A stretch of DNA of 64,000 nt from assembly GCA_965230015.1 (NCBI GenBank), contig CBDDKF010000002.1, positions 959,900-1,023,899 on the forward strand. The letters are read 5' to 3'. This document shows positions 36,765 to 46,069 of the stretch, one piece after another. The first letter of the stretch is position 1, and each line of letters opens with the position of its first letter. The notes beneath the pieces are model-generated. The model saw only the letters and a program-made list of their open reading frames with translations, was not told where the DNA came from and ran no database searches. The DNA is from JABSQH01 sp965230015 (GTDB taxonomy: Bacteria > Actinomycetota > Acidimicrobiia > Acidimicrobiales > Ilumatobacteraceae). A program made the position numbers and the translations under genes.

Positions 36765-37844
36765 TCACTCGACGTCGATCTGGCAATGATCGCCGACCAT
36801 CAGTCGCACGGCGCGTGGCTTGCGGCGCGAACGCGACACCGTGGCGTCGGTGCCGATCAGCGAGTCCTCCAGACGGGGGATGTCGATGATCCGACTGTCG
36901 TCCATCACCACCGAGTGCTCGATCTCGGAGTGGTTCACCTCGCAGCCCGCCCCGATCGCGGTGAACGGGCCGATGAAGCTGTCGATGATCTTCGTTGCTG
37001 CGCCGATCGCCACCGGCCCGCGGATTGTGGAGTTGACGACCTCGGCGCCCTCCGCGATCACCACTCTGCCGTCGATGCTCGACGCCTCGTCGACGGAACC
37101 GGCGACGTCGGTGTCGATGCGCTCCAAGATCAGTCGGTTCGCTTCGAGCAGCGGCGTCAGCTTGCCGGTGTCGATCCACCATCCGGTGAGCACCTCGGTA
37201 CGCACGCGGTGGCCCTCGTCGATCAGCCACTGGATGGCATCGGTGATCTCGAGTTCACCGCGGCCCGATGGTTCGATCGCCGCCACGGCGTCGTGAATGC
37301 TCCGGTCGAAGAGATACACGCCGACCAGCGCAAGGTCCGATGGCGGGTCGGCTGGCTTCTCCACGAGATGCTCGACGTGACCCTCGGCATGGAGCTTGGC
37401 GATTCCGAAGCGCTGCGGGTCGGGCACCTGCTTCAACAAGATCTGCGCCGACGGGGGCGCGTCGGTGAGGCGTGCTGCTTCGAACGCCTCGACGAACGCG
37501 GCGAGATCCTGCTCGAGGAGGTTGTCGCCCAGGTACATCACGAAGTCGTCGTCGGCGAGGAACTCGCGGGCGATCAGTACGCAGTGGGCCAGTCCCAGCG
37601 GCTCGTCCTGGGGGATGTAGGTGATGGTCGCCCCGAACTGCGCACCGTCGCCCAGCGCCTCCATCACCTCGTCGCGGGTGTCACCGACGATCACTCCGAG
37701 TTCCTTGATCCCCGCCTCGACCATCGCCTCGATGCCGTAGAAGAGGATCGGTGTGTTCGCCACCGGCACCAACTGCTTGGCCCGGGTGTGGGTGATCGGC
37801 CGGAGCCGCGTGCCGGCACCGCCGGCCAGAATCAACGCCTTCAT
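36765..37844 (-). CDS. rmlA: Glucose-1-phosphate thymidylyltransferase, long form
   Basis: A 359-residue nucleotidyltransferase that makes dTDP-glucose. LILAGGAGTRLRPIT at the N terminus, AKQLVPVANTPILFYGIE, YLGDNLLEQD (metal site), FGIAKLH and VEKPADPPSD mark the transferase domain. The C-terminal 120 residues form a beta helix (IRGPVAIGAATKIIDSFIG) that is absent from the short RmlA of Escherichia coli, making it like the archaeal and actinobacterial long form. It starts 11 bases after the LCP stop and is followed closely by rmlC. Confidence 0.93.
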   Translation of the reverse strand: MKALILAGGAGTRLRPITHTRAKQLVPVANTPILFYGIEAMVEAGIKELGVIVGDTRDEVMEALGDGAQFGATITYIPQDEPLGLAHCVLIAREFLADDDFVMYLGDNLLEQDLAAFVEAFEAARLTDAPPSAQILLKQVPDPQRFGIAKLHAEGHVEHLVEKPADPPSDLALVGVYLFDRSIHDAVAAIEPSGRGELEITDAIQWLIDEGHRVRTEVLTGWWIDTGKLTPLLEANRLILERIDTDVAGSVDEASSIDGRVVIAEGAEVVNSTIRGPVAIGAATKIIDSFIGPFTAIGAGCEVNHSEIEHSVVMDDSRIIDIPRLEDSLIGTDATVSRSRRKPRAVRLMVGDHCQIDVE

Positions 37845-37855
37845 CGCCGCGGAGC

Positions 37856-38845
37856 TTACGACTCGGTCGGAGGGCGCGGACCCGTTCCGCGGAAGTAGTC
37901 GAGGATCACCTCGGCGCCATCGGCCAGCTCGAGCACCGAGGCACCGCCGATCGTGGTGCCCGTCACCGGTAGCTGGAACGTGTTCAGGCCCGAGCCGAAC
38001 GCCTTGCGCAACGTGCCTGCCGCGGCAATCGGGTCGAGGTTGGGATCCATCCGCACGGCATCGGTGCTGGCGTCGAGAATCCGGCTTGCGGCGAACGGGT
38101 CGGATTGCACTTCGCTGAGTGCCCGGTCGGCGGTCGATGAGATGAACGCCTGTTGCCGCTCGATCCGGCCCAGGTCGGCTGTCGGATCGGTGCGCCACGC
38201 GCCATCGCGGAACTCCTCGAAGTAGCGGCTGCGTGTGTACTGCAGCGACTCGACGCCGTTCAGCGTGTGACATCCGGGATCTTGTTCGAGACCGGTGTTG
38301 CCGTCGCGGGTGGCGTACTCGAAGCACACCTCGGTACCGCCAACGGCATCGACGATTTCTTTGAAGCCCTCGAAGTCCACGTCGACCACGTGGTTGATCG
38401 GGATGCCGAAGTTGTCGGTGATCGTTGCCGCCAGCACGTCGATTCCATCGTTGTACGCCGAGTTGATGCGACTCTGGGTTCCGCTCCCCGCAATCGTCAC
38501 CCACAGGTCGCGCGGCAAGCTCACCAGCGATGCTCCATCGCCGTCCTTCTCCTGGCGGAGAATCATGATGGTGTCGCTGCGTCGGCCCTGCACGACGCTC
38601 TCGTCACCGATGCCGCCGAAATCGGGGCTGTTCGGATCGGCGTTCTCGCGCGAGTCGGAGCCGACCAGCAGATAGTTGACCGCCGGCCCGTCTTGCGCTT
38701 CGAGGACGAGTTCGAGGCCCTCGATGCGCTCGATCCCGTCGGTGCGCGCGTTCGCCGCCCGAATCACGCCGAGCGCGCCCACCGCGCCGACGACCACGGC
38801 GAGCAACAACGCCAGGGGCGCGGATGATCGACGGGCGAGGGGCAT
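37856..38845 (-). CDS. LytR-CpsA-Psr family wall ligase
   Basis: A 329-residue protein with one N-terminal membrane span (PLALLLAVVVGAVGALGVI) and an outer LCP domain. It carries VNYLLVGSDSRENAD (pyrophosphate-binding region), RRSDTIMILRQ, LVSLPRDLWVTI and HTLNGVESLQYTRSRYF, the conserved arginine-rich core. LCP proteins transfer lipid-linked glycopolymers to peptidoglycan. Being first in the rml operon suggests that it attaches a rhamnose-containing polymer; that is inference. I took the ATG 38845, behind TAGCGT and 7 bases, rather than the in-frame 38872. Confidence 0.9.
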   Translation of the reverse strand: MPLARRSSAPLALLLAVVVGAVGALGVIRAANARTDGIERIEGLELVLEAQDGPAVNYLLVGSDSRENADPNSPDFGGIGDESVVQGRRSDTIMILRQEKDGDGASLVSLPRDLWVTIAGSGTQSRINSAYNDGIDVLAATITDNFGIPINHVVDVDFEGFKEIVDAVGGTEVCFEYATRDGNTGLEQDPGCHTLNGVESLQYTRSRYFEEFRDGAWRTDPTADLGRIERQQAFISSTADRALSEVQSDPFAASRILDASTDAVRMDPNLDPIAAAGTLRKAFGSGLNTFQLPVTGTTIGGASVLELADGAEVILDYFRGTGPRPPTES

Positions 38846-38852
38846 TCGGAAA

Positions 38853-38858
38853 ACGCTA
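38853..38858 (-). promoter_or_regulatory. -10 box, LCP-rml operon
   Basis: TAGCGT with a 7-nt spacer to the ATG at 38845; probable promoter for LCP-rmlA-rmlC-rmlB-rmlD. Confidence 0.5.
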
Positions 38859-38947
38859 CTGCCGCCGAGCATCCGAAGGGTGTCAACCCGCCGCGGGCCG
38901 GCCGTGCGCTACGTCACATCAGCGCCGCGCCGCCACCCTGCCGGCGT

Positions 38948-39691
38948 TCAGTCAGCAGGGCGAAGGTGCACGACGTCGGCGACGTCGAAGGTGCTGCGGG
39001 CGCCGTCATGGTCGACGATCAGCCGGCCGTCGTGGTCGACATCGACCGCAGTGCCCTCGATGGTCGACGTATCGGGGAGTTCCACTCGGACGGCACCACC
39101 GAGTGTGGCCAGCTCCGACCGATACCGCTCCCAGAACGCGTCACCGTCGCCGAGCGAGTCGAATTCGCCCAGCAGCAGCGCGAGCGCAGCGGCCGGCTCG
39201 ACGCCGTCACCCAATCGTGCCGCACCATCCGGCGCCCAACCGATGTTCAAGCCGATACCGACCGCCACCGAGCCGTGCACACTGCGCTGAGCGAGGACAC
39301 CGGCGAGCTTGGCGTCGGGCCCATCCGGTGTACGCACGACCAGGTCGTTGGGCCACTTCAGCGCAACATCGAGGTCGGTCAGCTGACGTGATGCGGCGAG
39401 TGCCGCGAGCCCGATGCGCTGGGTGGGGTGCGCAGGCGACTCGTCGGCGGCGAAACCGAGCGTGGCCAACAAGTTCGACCCCGACGGGGCATCCCAGCGA
39501 CGATCCAAGCGTCCACGGCCCGCGGTTTGGTGACCGGCGGCAAGGACGGTGCGCCCCGCGATGTCCCCTGAGTCGAGCGCCGAGAGGACGTCGGCGTTCG
39601 TGCTCCCCGTCTCGTCGACGTGGCACACGACCCAACCTTCGGGCCATGAGCGGACATTCCACGGCCGGAAGATGTTCGCGCCAGCGCCCAT
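38948..39691 (-). CDS. birA: Biotin-[acetyl-CoA-carboxylase] ligase
   Basis: A 247-residue group I biotin protein ligase with no N-terminal DNA-binding domain. ETGSTNADVL, the biotinyl-AMP loop TAGRGRLDRRWDAPSG (catalytic GRGR) and LKWPNDLVV are clear, and KLAGVLAQ and GIGLNIG follow. It attaches biotin to the lysine of the carboxylase encoded by the divergent gene only 19 bases away. Without a helix-turn-helix it should not be a repressor itself. Confidence 0.94.
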   Translation of the reverse strand: MGAGANIFRPWNVRSWPEGWVVCHVDETGSTNADVLSALDSGDIAGRTVLAAGHQTAGRGRLDRRWDAPSGSNLLATLGFAADESPAHPTQRIGLAALAASRQLTDLDVALKWPNDLVVRTPDGPDAKLAGVLAQRSVHGSVAVGIGLNIGWAPDGAARLGDGVEPAAALALLLGEFDSLGDGDAFWERYRSELATLGGAVRVELPDTSTIEGTAVDVDHDGRLIVDHDGARSTFDVADVVHLRPAD

Positions 39692-39697
39692 GCCACC

Positions 39698-39703
39698 TAC
39701 ATT
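39698..39703 (+). promoter_or_regulatory. -10 box, accA3, in 19-bp divergent gap
   Basis: TACATT, then GGCAGCC (7 nt), then the GTG at 39711. The whole gap to the birA start is 19 bp, so birA's own promoter must overlap accA3 coding DNA. Confidence 0.5.
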
Positions 39704-39710
39704 GGCAGCC

Positions 39711-41489
39711 GTGCTGCAGAAGATCCTGATCGCCAACCGAGGCGAGATCGCCGTCCGCGTCATTCGCGCCGCCCGTGAGATGGGGCTGCAGACGGTGGCG
39801 GTCTACTCCGACTTTGATCGCGATGCCCTCCACGTCCGACTCGCCGACGAGGCGTACGCCCTCGGCGGGCAGACCGCTGCCGAGAGCTACATCAACCGCG
39901 ACGCCATCATCGACGCCATCCAGAAGAGCGGCGCCGACGGCGTCCATCCGGGCTACGGCTTCTTCAGCGAGAACGCCGAGTTCGCCCGCGCCGTGGCCGA
40001 CATCGGTGTGGAGTTCATCGGGCCACCGCCCGAAGCGATGGACGAGATGTCCGACAAGGTGTCGAGCCGTCTCGCCGCCCTGCGCGGTGACGTGCCGGTG
40101 GTGCCGGGGACCACCGAGTTCGCCCAGGGCCCCGACGACATCCGCGCCTTCGGCAACGAGGCCGGCTGGCCGGTGGCCATCAAGGCCGCCTACGGCGGCG
40201 GCGGGCGCGGCATGAAAGTCGTGCAGTCCGCCGACGAGGTCGACGACGCGATGGCCAGCGCGCAGCGCGAGGCCAAGGCGTTCTTCGGGCGCGACGAGGT
40301 GTATGTCGAGCGCTACCTCACCTGGCCACGTCACGTCGAAGTGCAGCTCGTCGGCGACAAGCACGGCAACTGCGTCTGGATCTCGACGCGCGACTGCTCG
40401 GCGCAGCGACGCCACCAGAAGCTTGTCGAAGAAGCCCCCGCCCCAGCACTGCCTGACGGCATCGAAGATGCCATGGGCGAGGCGGCCGTCAACGCCGCCA
40501 AGGCAGTCGGCTACTACGGCGCGGGCACCGTCGAATTCATCTATCAGGACGGCGAGTTCTTCTTCCTGGAGATGAACACCCGGCTGCAGGTCGAACACCC
40601 GGTGAGCGAGATGATCACCGACATCGACCTGGTCGAGTGGCAGATCCGTGTCGCCTCGGGCGAAGAACTGCCGATGACCCAAGAAGAGGTGGCCGCCCGT
40701 CGCCGTGGCCACTCGATCGAGATCCGCATCAACGCCGAGGATGTCGCCGAGGGCAAGTTCCTGCCGTCTCCCGGCGAGATCACCAAGCTCAGCGCGCCCG
40801 ATGGGTTCGGCGTGCGATTCGACACCGGCTACTACTCGGGCGACTCGATCAGTCAGTTCTACGACAACCTCGTCGGCAAGCTCGTGGTGTGGGGACGCGA
40901 TCGCGACGTGGCGATCCGTCGCGCCATCTGCGCCCTCGAGGAGCTGGTGGTCGACGGCGTCGCCACAACGATTCCTGCCGACCTGGCCATCCTGCGCCAT
41001 CCCGACTTCGTGGCCGTCGAACACTCGACCAAGTGGGTCGAAGAGGTCCTCGATCTCACCGGATTGGGTGGCGCAACCGGCACCGATGAGGCGCCTCCCA
41101 GCGACGACGACGAGCCGCGTGTGCAGCGCACCACGACCGTCGAGGTCAACGGGAAGCGCTTCGAAGTGTCGATGTGGGTACCGGAAGCCACCGCGGTGGT
41201 TGCGGCCGCTGGCGCTGCCCCGCCGAAGAAGGCGGCACGCCGGGAACGCTCCGGCGGTGGTGGCGGCGGGAGCACGAGCGGCGCCGTCGAGGCACCCATG
41301 CAGGGCACGATCGTCAAGATCCTGGTCGAGGAGGGCGACGAAGTGGCTGCGGGTGAAGGCCTACTGGTGCTCGAGGCGATGAAGATGGAGAACCAGATCA
41401 ACGCCGAAGCTGCGGGCACCGTCAAGGAGATCAAGGTCGCGGCCGGCGACACGGTCGGTGGTGGCGACGTGCTCTTGGTGATCGAGTAG
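39711..41489 (+). CDS. accA3: Acyl-CoA carboxylase, biotin carboxylase-carrier subunit
   Basis: The 592-residue alpha chain of an acetyl/propionyl-CoA carboxylase. The biotin carboxylase domain (1-450) has KILIANRGEIAVRVIRAARE at the start, the ATP-grasp YGGGGRGMKVV and the EMNTRLQVEHPVSE active site. A linker with Gly-rich spacer follows, and the carrier domain ends with LVLEAMKMENQI, biotin lysine at 558. It pairs with a beta subunit encoded elsewhere. The start is GTG at 39711 by the -10 spacing; an ATG at 39690 in frame would overlap the birA start codon. Confidence 0.95.
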   Translation: MLQKILIANRGEIAVRVIRAAREMGLQTVAVYSDFDRDALHVRLADEAYALGGQTAAESYINRDAIIDAIQKSGADGVHPGYGFFSENAEFARAVADIGVEFIGPPPEAMDEMSDKVSSRLAALRGDVPVVPGTTEFAQGPDDIRAFGNEAGWPVAIKAAYGGGGRGMKVVQSADEVDDAMASAQREAKAFFGRDEVYVERYLTWPRHVEVQLVGDKHGNCVWISTRDCSAQRRHQKLVEEAPAPALPDGIEDAMGEAAVNAAKAVGYYGAGTVEFIYQDGEFFFLEMNTRLQVEHPVSEMITDIDLVEWQIRVASGEELPMTQEEVAARRRGHSIEIRINAEDVAEGKFLPSPGEITKLSAPDGFGVRFDTGYYSGDSISQFYDNLVGKLVVWGRDRDVAIRRAICALEELVVDGVATTIPADLAILRHPDFVAVEHSTKWVEEVLDLTGLGGATGTDEAPPSDDDEPRVQRTTTVEVNGKRFEVSMWVPEATAVVAAAGAAPPKKAARRERSGGGGGGSTSGAVEAPMQGTIVKILVEEGDEVAAGEGLLVLEAMKMENQINAEAAGTVKEIKVAAGDTVGGGDVLLVIE

Positions 41490-41525
41490 CGCCCGACTCA
41501 ACGATCGAACGGCACTGGCGTTCGC

Positions 41526-42917
41526 CTATTCGCTGGCGTCGGCGAGCGCCTCGCTCAGCGCGGGGTGCACGAGGATGCTTTCGGCCAGGTCGGTCACCGT
41601 GAGCCCGGCGGTGACCGCCACCGCGATCACCGAGATCAGCTCGGCCGCCTGACGACCGACGATCGACCCGCCCAGCACCACGCCGGTTGCCGGGTCGGAG
41701 ATGATTTTGACGAACCCTTGGGTGTCGTTGTTGATCATCGCCTTGGCGGTCGTGGAGAACGGAACCTTGGTGACGCGAATCTTGCGGCCCGAGCTGAACG
41801 CCTCGGCCTCGGCCAGTCCGACGTCGGCGATCTCGGGTTCGGTGAAGATCGCCGATGCAGCCTTGTCGTAGTCGAGATGCCGGTGCTCACGCGTCTGCAG
41901 GCCCATCACGTGCTCGGCGACCTTGCGACCCTGCATCGACGCCACCGACGACAGTGGAAGCTTGCCGCTGACGTCGCCCGCCGCGTAGATGCTCGGCACG
42001 TTGGTCACGCAGTGCTGATTGATCGGGATGTAGCCGCCGTCGGTCTGCACGTCGGCGGCGTCGAGACCGATGTCTTCGGTGTTCGGGATCGAGCCGATCG
42101 CCAGCACGGCATGGGTCGACTCGATCACCCGGCCGTCGTCGCAGCGCACGACCACGTTGGTGCCGTCGTCGGTGCGCTCGATCGCCTGGGCGCGGGCGCC
42201 CATCAGCAGCTTCACACCACGACGCATGAACTCGGCTTCGAGCAGCGCGGCGACCTCGGGGTCCTTTCCGGGCAGCACCTGCTGGCGGCTGACGACGAGG
42301 TTCACGTGTGCTCCGAATGACGAGAACATGTGCACGAACTCGACACCGGTCACACCTGATCCGACAACGGTGACGCTCTCGGGGAACTCCTTTGGCGGAT
42401 AACAGTCGCGGGTGGTGAGGATGCGATCGCCGTCGGGGTGACACCACTCGGGGATTCGCGGTCGCGACCCCGTCGAGATCAGGGCGGCGTCGAACTCGAT
42501 CTCCTCGCTGCCATCGACGCCGTCGACGACGACGCTGCGCGGCGAACTGAACCGGCCGGTGCCGCGCAGGATCCGCACTCCCTGGCTTTCGAGCAGGCCG
42601 GTGGTGCCCTCACGCATGTCGTTCTTGATTCCCTCGATGCGCGCGGTGAGCCCGGAGGTATCGATCGCCAGGTCGACCGAATCGTCGTCGCTGGTGACCA
42701 GCGACGACGACAGACCCAATCCGCGGATCGCCCGAGTGCGACTGATCGCCCGACCGGTGGCGATCATCGACTTCGACGGAATGCAGTCCCATAGGTGGGC
42801 GGCACCGCCCACCACGTCGCGCTCGATCATGATCACCTCGGCTCCGAGCCGGGCAGCGGTGGTGGCGGCGACATTGCCGGCGGGTCCACCGCCGACGATC
42901 ACGAATCGAGTGCTCAC
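41526..42917 (-). CDS. lpdA: LpdA-type flavoprotein, quinone reductase
   Basis: A two-dinucleotide-binding flavoprotein of 463 residues. FAD loop VIVGGGPAGNVAA, NAD loop VVGSGVTGVEFV, and IYAAGDVSG are present. The disulfide motif of lipoamide dehydrogenase is broken: GGAAHLWDCIPSK has alanine for the first cysteine, as in Mycobacterium LpdA (Rv3303c), which reduces quinones instead of lipoamide. The C-terminal His-Glu pair of Lpd reads VHPALSEAL. It begins at GTG 42917, with TAACCT and 7 bases in front. Confidence 0.9.
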   Translation of the reverse strand: MSTRFVIVGGGPAGNVAATTAARLGAEVIMIERDVVGGAAHLWDCIPSKSMIATGRAISRTRAIRGLGLSSSLVTSDDDSVDLAIDTSGLTARIEGIKNDMREGTTGLLESQGVRILRGTGRFSSPRSVVVDGVDGSEEIEFDAALISTGSRPRIPEWCHPDGDRILTTRDCYPPKEFPESVTVVGSGVTGVEFVHMFSSFGAHVNLVVSRQQVLPGKDPEVAALLEAEFMRRGVKLLMGARAQAIERTDDGTNVVVRCDDGRVIESTHAVLAIGSIPNTEDIGLDAADVQTDGGYIPINQHCVTNVPSIYAAGDVSGKLPLSSVASMQGRKVAEHVMGLQTREHRHLDYDKAASAIFTEPEIADVGLAEAEAFSSGRKIRVTKVPFSTTAKAMINNDTQGFVKIISDPATGVVLGGSIVGRQAAELISVIAVAVTAGLTVTDLAESILVHPALSEALADASE

Positions 42918-42924
42918 GGCGGCC

Positions 42925-42930
42925 AGGTTA
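42925..42930 (-). promoter_or_regulatory. -10 box, lpdA
   Basis: TAACCT, GGCCGCC spacer (7 nt), then the GTG at 42917. Confidence 0.5.
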
Positions 42931-42977
42931 CGCCGCAATGCGGCAGCAGGTACGTGGTGCTGAGAGCACCGGCGCGT

Positions 42978-44375
42978 TCAGTGCTCGTGGTCGTGATCGT
43001 GCTGGTGGTGGTGATCGTGACCGTCGTCGAGGTACCCGTGGCCGCTGCCATGCGAATGGGCGTCGGTCAGCCCGGCGTCGGCGTACAGGGTCGCCGCTTG
43101 TGTCGGCGCATCACCGAACGACCTCGACGACACAGTGCGGTCGACGATGTTGGCGCAGAAGCGGCTCGGGTAGTCGAGCTGGTCGCGTGGCTCGCCGACC
43201 CACTCGAAGTGCATCCCGTCGGGGAGCAAGAAGTTGCCGCCCCAGGCAAAGCCGTGCTTGCGGAAGATGCGCACCGTGCGGCAGTCGAGGTCGGGCGGGG
43301 CACAACCCTGGCATGACCCCTGGGTGTTGGTATCGACGGCGCCGCCCCACGAGTGACGAGAGAGAAAGCCGAGGGAGCTGTCGGGAGTCAGCCGGTTGAA
43401 CCGCGGGTAGTAACAGCCGCCGTAGCGGTTGGCGTCGACGTAGTTGATCGTGTCTTCCAGTCCCTCGGCGATCACCTCGGCCATCGCGGCCACCAGGTCG
43501 GCTCGAACCACTTCATGGCATCCGGTGGGCAGTTCCAATCTGCTGACTGCACCATCGACGATGTTGGCCCGCCGCCAGGTGAGGTCGGTCGAGACGGTGC
43601 CGTCGGGGTTGACGCGATACGCAAACTCGCCGAGCTCCTCTTTCATTCGGGCCATGCCGAGGGTCGAGTCAGGGTCTGGCGGGTCCCACGATCGACGGAT
43701 GCGGATCGATGTGGACACCAGCGAGTTCCGCACGAGCGCCCGATCGATCGACGCGCGGTCGTCGAAGTCCCAGATGATCACTCGGCTGAGGCGCTCGATC
43801 CCGAGTCGCGCCGCCGCGTCCGGTGAGATGAGCAGTTCAGTGCCACCGATGACCTCGTCGGGAGCCACCTGGGCGATCCGGAACTGGACGGTGGTTCCCG
43901 ACGACGCGGTGAGGTCGATCACGTCGCCAGCTTGGGCGCCGCGCAGCCCCGCGCTCCGCTCGCCCATCACCACGGTGTTGCTATGCAACGCCGCGCTGAC
44001 GTCACGGCTCATCGTGCGGCCGATCACCTCGAGTGGCAGCACCGTGGTGCCCATCGGATAGGCGAATCCGGACGGCGGCCGTTGCACGAAACCGTCACCG
44101 CGACGGACCGCTGTCATCCCCACGCTGGCGGCGCGCCCAATCGCCGCAGTGGCGCCCGCCTGTCGTGCCGCGGCGAACGCCCGATTCGCCGTCGTGGTCG
44201 AGAGCGGACCGACGTTGTACACCACCACGACGTCGTCGGGAAGTGGGGTGACCGGCTCGGCACGCTGCGTTGCGGTTGCTGGCGCATCGACGTTCGTCGG
44301 CGTCTCCGACGCGATCACGGGCAGCGCAAGCGCGACGAGGCCAACTCCCAACAGCACGGAAACGCGGAACCGCAC
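42978..44375 (-). CDS. VanY-like M15 peptidase with His-rich tail
   Basis: A 465-residue exported protein. Signal peptide at 1-22 (FRVSVLLGVGLVALALPVIA), then a 230-residue domain I do not recognise, rich in short strands (GDVIDLTASSGTTVQFRIAQV resembles the outer domain of FtsX/MacB proteins when split as GDVIDLTASSG and VQFRIA). The M15 peptidase part follows, with zinc ligands in SRHSWGGAVD and PDGMHFEW, as in D-alanyl-D-alanine carboxypeptidases. The last 20 residues are mostly His and Asp (DDGHDHHHQHDHDHEH), a likely metal-binding tail, perhaps to load the peptidase zinc. Start GTG 44375 from the -10 spacing. Confidence 0.8.
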   Translation of the reverse strand: MRFRVSVLLGVGLVALALPVIASETPTNVDAPATATQRAEPVTPLPDDVVVVYNVGPLSTTTANRAFAAARQAGATAAIGRAASVGMTAVRRGDGFVQRPPSGFAYPMGTTVLPLEVIGRTMSRDVSAALHSNTVVMGERSAGLRGAQAGDVIDLTASSGTTVQFRIAQVAPDEVIGGTELLISPDAAARLGIERLSRVIIWDFDDRASIDRALVRNSLVSTSIRIRRSWDPPDPDSTLGMARMKEELGEFAYRVNPDGTVSTDLTWRRANIVDGAVSRLELPTGCHEVVRADLVAAMAEVIAEGLEDTINYVDANRYGGCYYPRFNRLTPDSSLGFLSRHSWGGAVDTNTQGSCQGCAPPDLDCRTVRIFRKHGFAWGGNFLLPDGMHFEWVGEPRDQLDYPSRFCANIVDRTVSSRSFGDAPTQAATLYADAGLTDAHSHGSGHGYLDDGHDHHHQHDHDHEH

Positions 44376-44383
44376 GGGCGGCA

Positions 44384-44389
44384 AGGCTA
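44384..44389 (-). promoter_or_regulatory. -10 box, M15 peptidase
   Basis: TAGCCT, 8 nt, then the GTG at 44375; this rules out an in-frame TTG three codons upstream, which overlaps the box. Confidence 0.45.
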
Positions 44390-44486
44390 GAGGGTGCAGC
44401 GCACGCCACTACGTCGGGGAGCCGAAGCTGTCACGCTCGTCTCAGAGACGACCGTTACAGACCGTGTGGAATTGTGATGGCTTCGC

Positions 44487-44492
44487 TACGGT
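44487..44492 (+). promoter_or_regulatory. -10 box, lysS
   Basis: TACGGT, CGGCACTCC spacer (9 nt), then the GTG at 44502. Confidence 0.4.
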
Positions 44493-44501
44493 CGGCACTC
44501 C

Positions 44502-46016
44502 GTGAGCGAGTCCAGCACAGATCCCGAAGGCCCGAGCGGGAGCGGCCTGATCGCCGAGCGGGCGCGTCGACAAGGCGAGGTCGATCAGCTGCGCGCCGCG
44601 GGGGCCGAGCCGTACCCCTACCGCTTCGACCGCTCCCACACGCTGGCCGAGATTCGTGCCGGGTGGGGCGAGCTCGAGGCGGGTACCGAAACCGAGGACG
44701 CCGCCACGATTGCGGGACGGATCGTGCTCAAGCGCGACTCGGGCAAGCTGATCTTCGCCACCCTGCGCGACCGCAGCAGCGAGCTGCAACTGTTCATCTC
44801 CAAAGCGGTCGTCGGTGACGATGAGTTCGACGCGATCAAACGGCTCGACCTCGGCGATTGGGTCGGGGCGAGCGGCACCGTGATGACCACTCGCAAAGGT
44901 GAGTTGTCGCTCAAGGTCACCGAGCTGACGCTGTTGGCCAAGTCGATTCGACCCCTTCCCGACAAGTGGCACGGATTGACCGACCCCGACACCCGCTTCC
45001 GTCAGCGTTACGCCGATCTGATCGTCAACGACGAGGCCCGCCGGGCAATCGAGATCCGCCACGCCGTGGTGAGCAGCTTCCGCCGAACGCTCGAGGAGGC
45101 CGGCTTCATCGAAGTGGAAACGCCCGTGCTGCATGTGGAGGCGGGCGGTGCCCACGCGCGTCCATTCGTCACCCACCACAACACACTCGACGTCGATCTG
45201 TACCTGCGGATTGCGCTCGAGCTGCATCTCAAGCGGCTGATCGTGGGCGGCATGGAGCGGGTGTACGAGATGGGGCGGATCTTCCGCAACGAGGGCATCT
45301 CGACGCGCCACAACCCCGAGTTCACGATGATGGAGCTGTACCAGGCGTTCGCCGACTGGACCGACATCATGGACATCACCGAGCGCTTGATCACCGAGGC
45401 GACGGTGGCCGCGACCGGATCGACCGAACTGCCGATTCGCGACCAGCGCATCGACCTGGCCGAACCATGGCCGCGCTCGTCGATGGTCGATCTCGCGTCG
45501 GCGGCCGTCGGTCGTCAGATCCACCCGTCGGATCCGGTCGACGGGCTGCGCGCCCTGGCTGCCGAGTTCGACGTCCGCGTCGAGCCAGGGTGGGGCGGCG
45601 GCCGACTCGTCGCCGAGATCTTCGAAGCGACGAGCGAGACCGGCCTGGTACGGCCGACGTTCGTCACCGGTCATCCGACCGAGATCTCGCCGCTGGCGCG
45701 CGTCGACCGGAACGACCCGTGGCTCACCGAACGGTTCGAGCTGTACATCGATGGCCGCGAGATCGCCAACGGTTACTCCGAGCTCAACGATCCGGTGGAA
45801 CAACGTGCCCGGTTCGAGGAGGAGCAGGCCGCCAAGGAGGCGGGCGACGCCGAGCGGGGCACGGTCGACGAGGACTATCTGCGGGCGCTCGAGTACGGCA
45901 TGCCACCGACCGGCGGCTTGGGCATCGGGATCGATCGACTGGCGGCGACCATCGCCGGCGTCGATTCGCTGAAGGAAGTCATCCTGTTCCCGACGCTGCG
46001 CCCCGAGGTCTGGTAG
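44502..46016 (+). CDS. lysS: Lysyl-tRNA synthetase, class II
   Basis: A 504-residue synthetase. The N-terminal OB-fold anticodon domain (IAGRIVLKRDSGKLIFATL, with LQLFISK) precedes the catalytic core: motif 1 AGFIEVETPVLH, motif 2 FRNEGISTRHNPEFTMME, and motif 3 GGLGIGIDRLAATIAG. It charges tRNA-Lys. It starts at GTG 44502 and is followed after 53 bases by dapD, of the lysine/diaminopimelate pathway, a sensible pairing. Confidence 0.96.
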   Translation: MSESSTDPEGPSGSGLIAERARRQGEVDQLRAAGAEPYPYRFDRSHTLAEIRAGWGELEAGTETEDAATIAGRIVLKRDSGKLIFATLRDRSSELQLFISKAVVGDDEFDAIKRLDLGDWVGASGTVMTTRKGELSLKVTELTLLAKSIRPLPDKWHGLTDPDTRFRQRYADLIVNDEARRAIEIRHAVVSSFRRTLEEAGFIEVETPVLHVEAGGAHARPFVTHHNTLDVDLYLRIALELHLKRLIVGGMERVYEMGRIFRNEGISTRHNPEFTMMELYQAFADWTDIMDITERLITEATVAATGSTELPIRDQRIDLAEPWPRSSMVDLASAAVGRQIHPSDPVDGLRALAAEFDVRVEPGWGGGRLVAEIFEATSETGLVRPTFVTGHPTEISPLARVDRNDPWLTERFELYIDGREIANGYSELNDPVEQRARFEEEQAAKEAGDAERGTVDEDYLRALEYGMPPTGGLGIGIDRLAATIAGVDSLKEVILFPTLRPEVW

Positions 46017-46069
46017 CGCAACGTCATGGCGCGATTCGCACGACACTCGACGCGAAAAGGAGAGAATTG

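Noticed and set aside
36179..39691. A prophage or genomic island border near the IS
   Set aside because: No integrase, phage gene, tRNA site or att-like repeat accompanies the IS; rml and birA are core genes in normal order.
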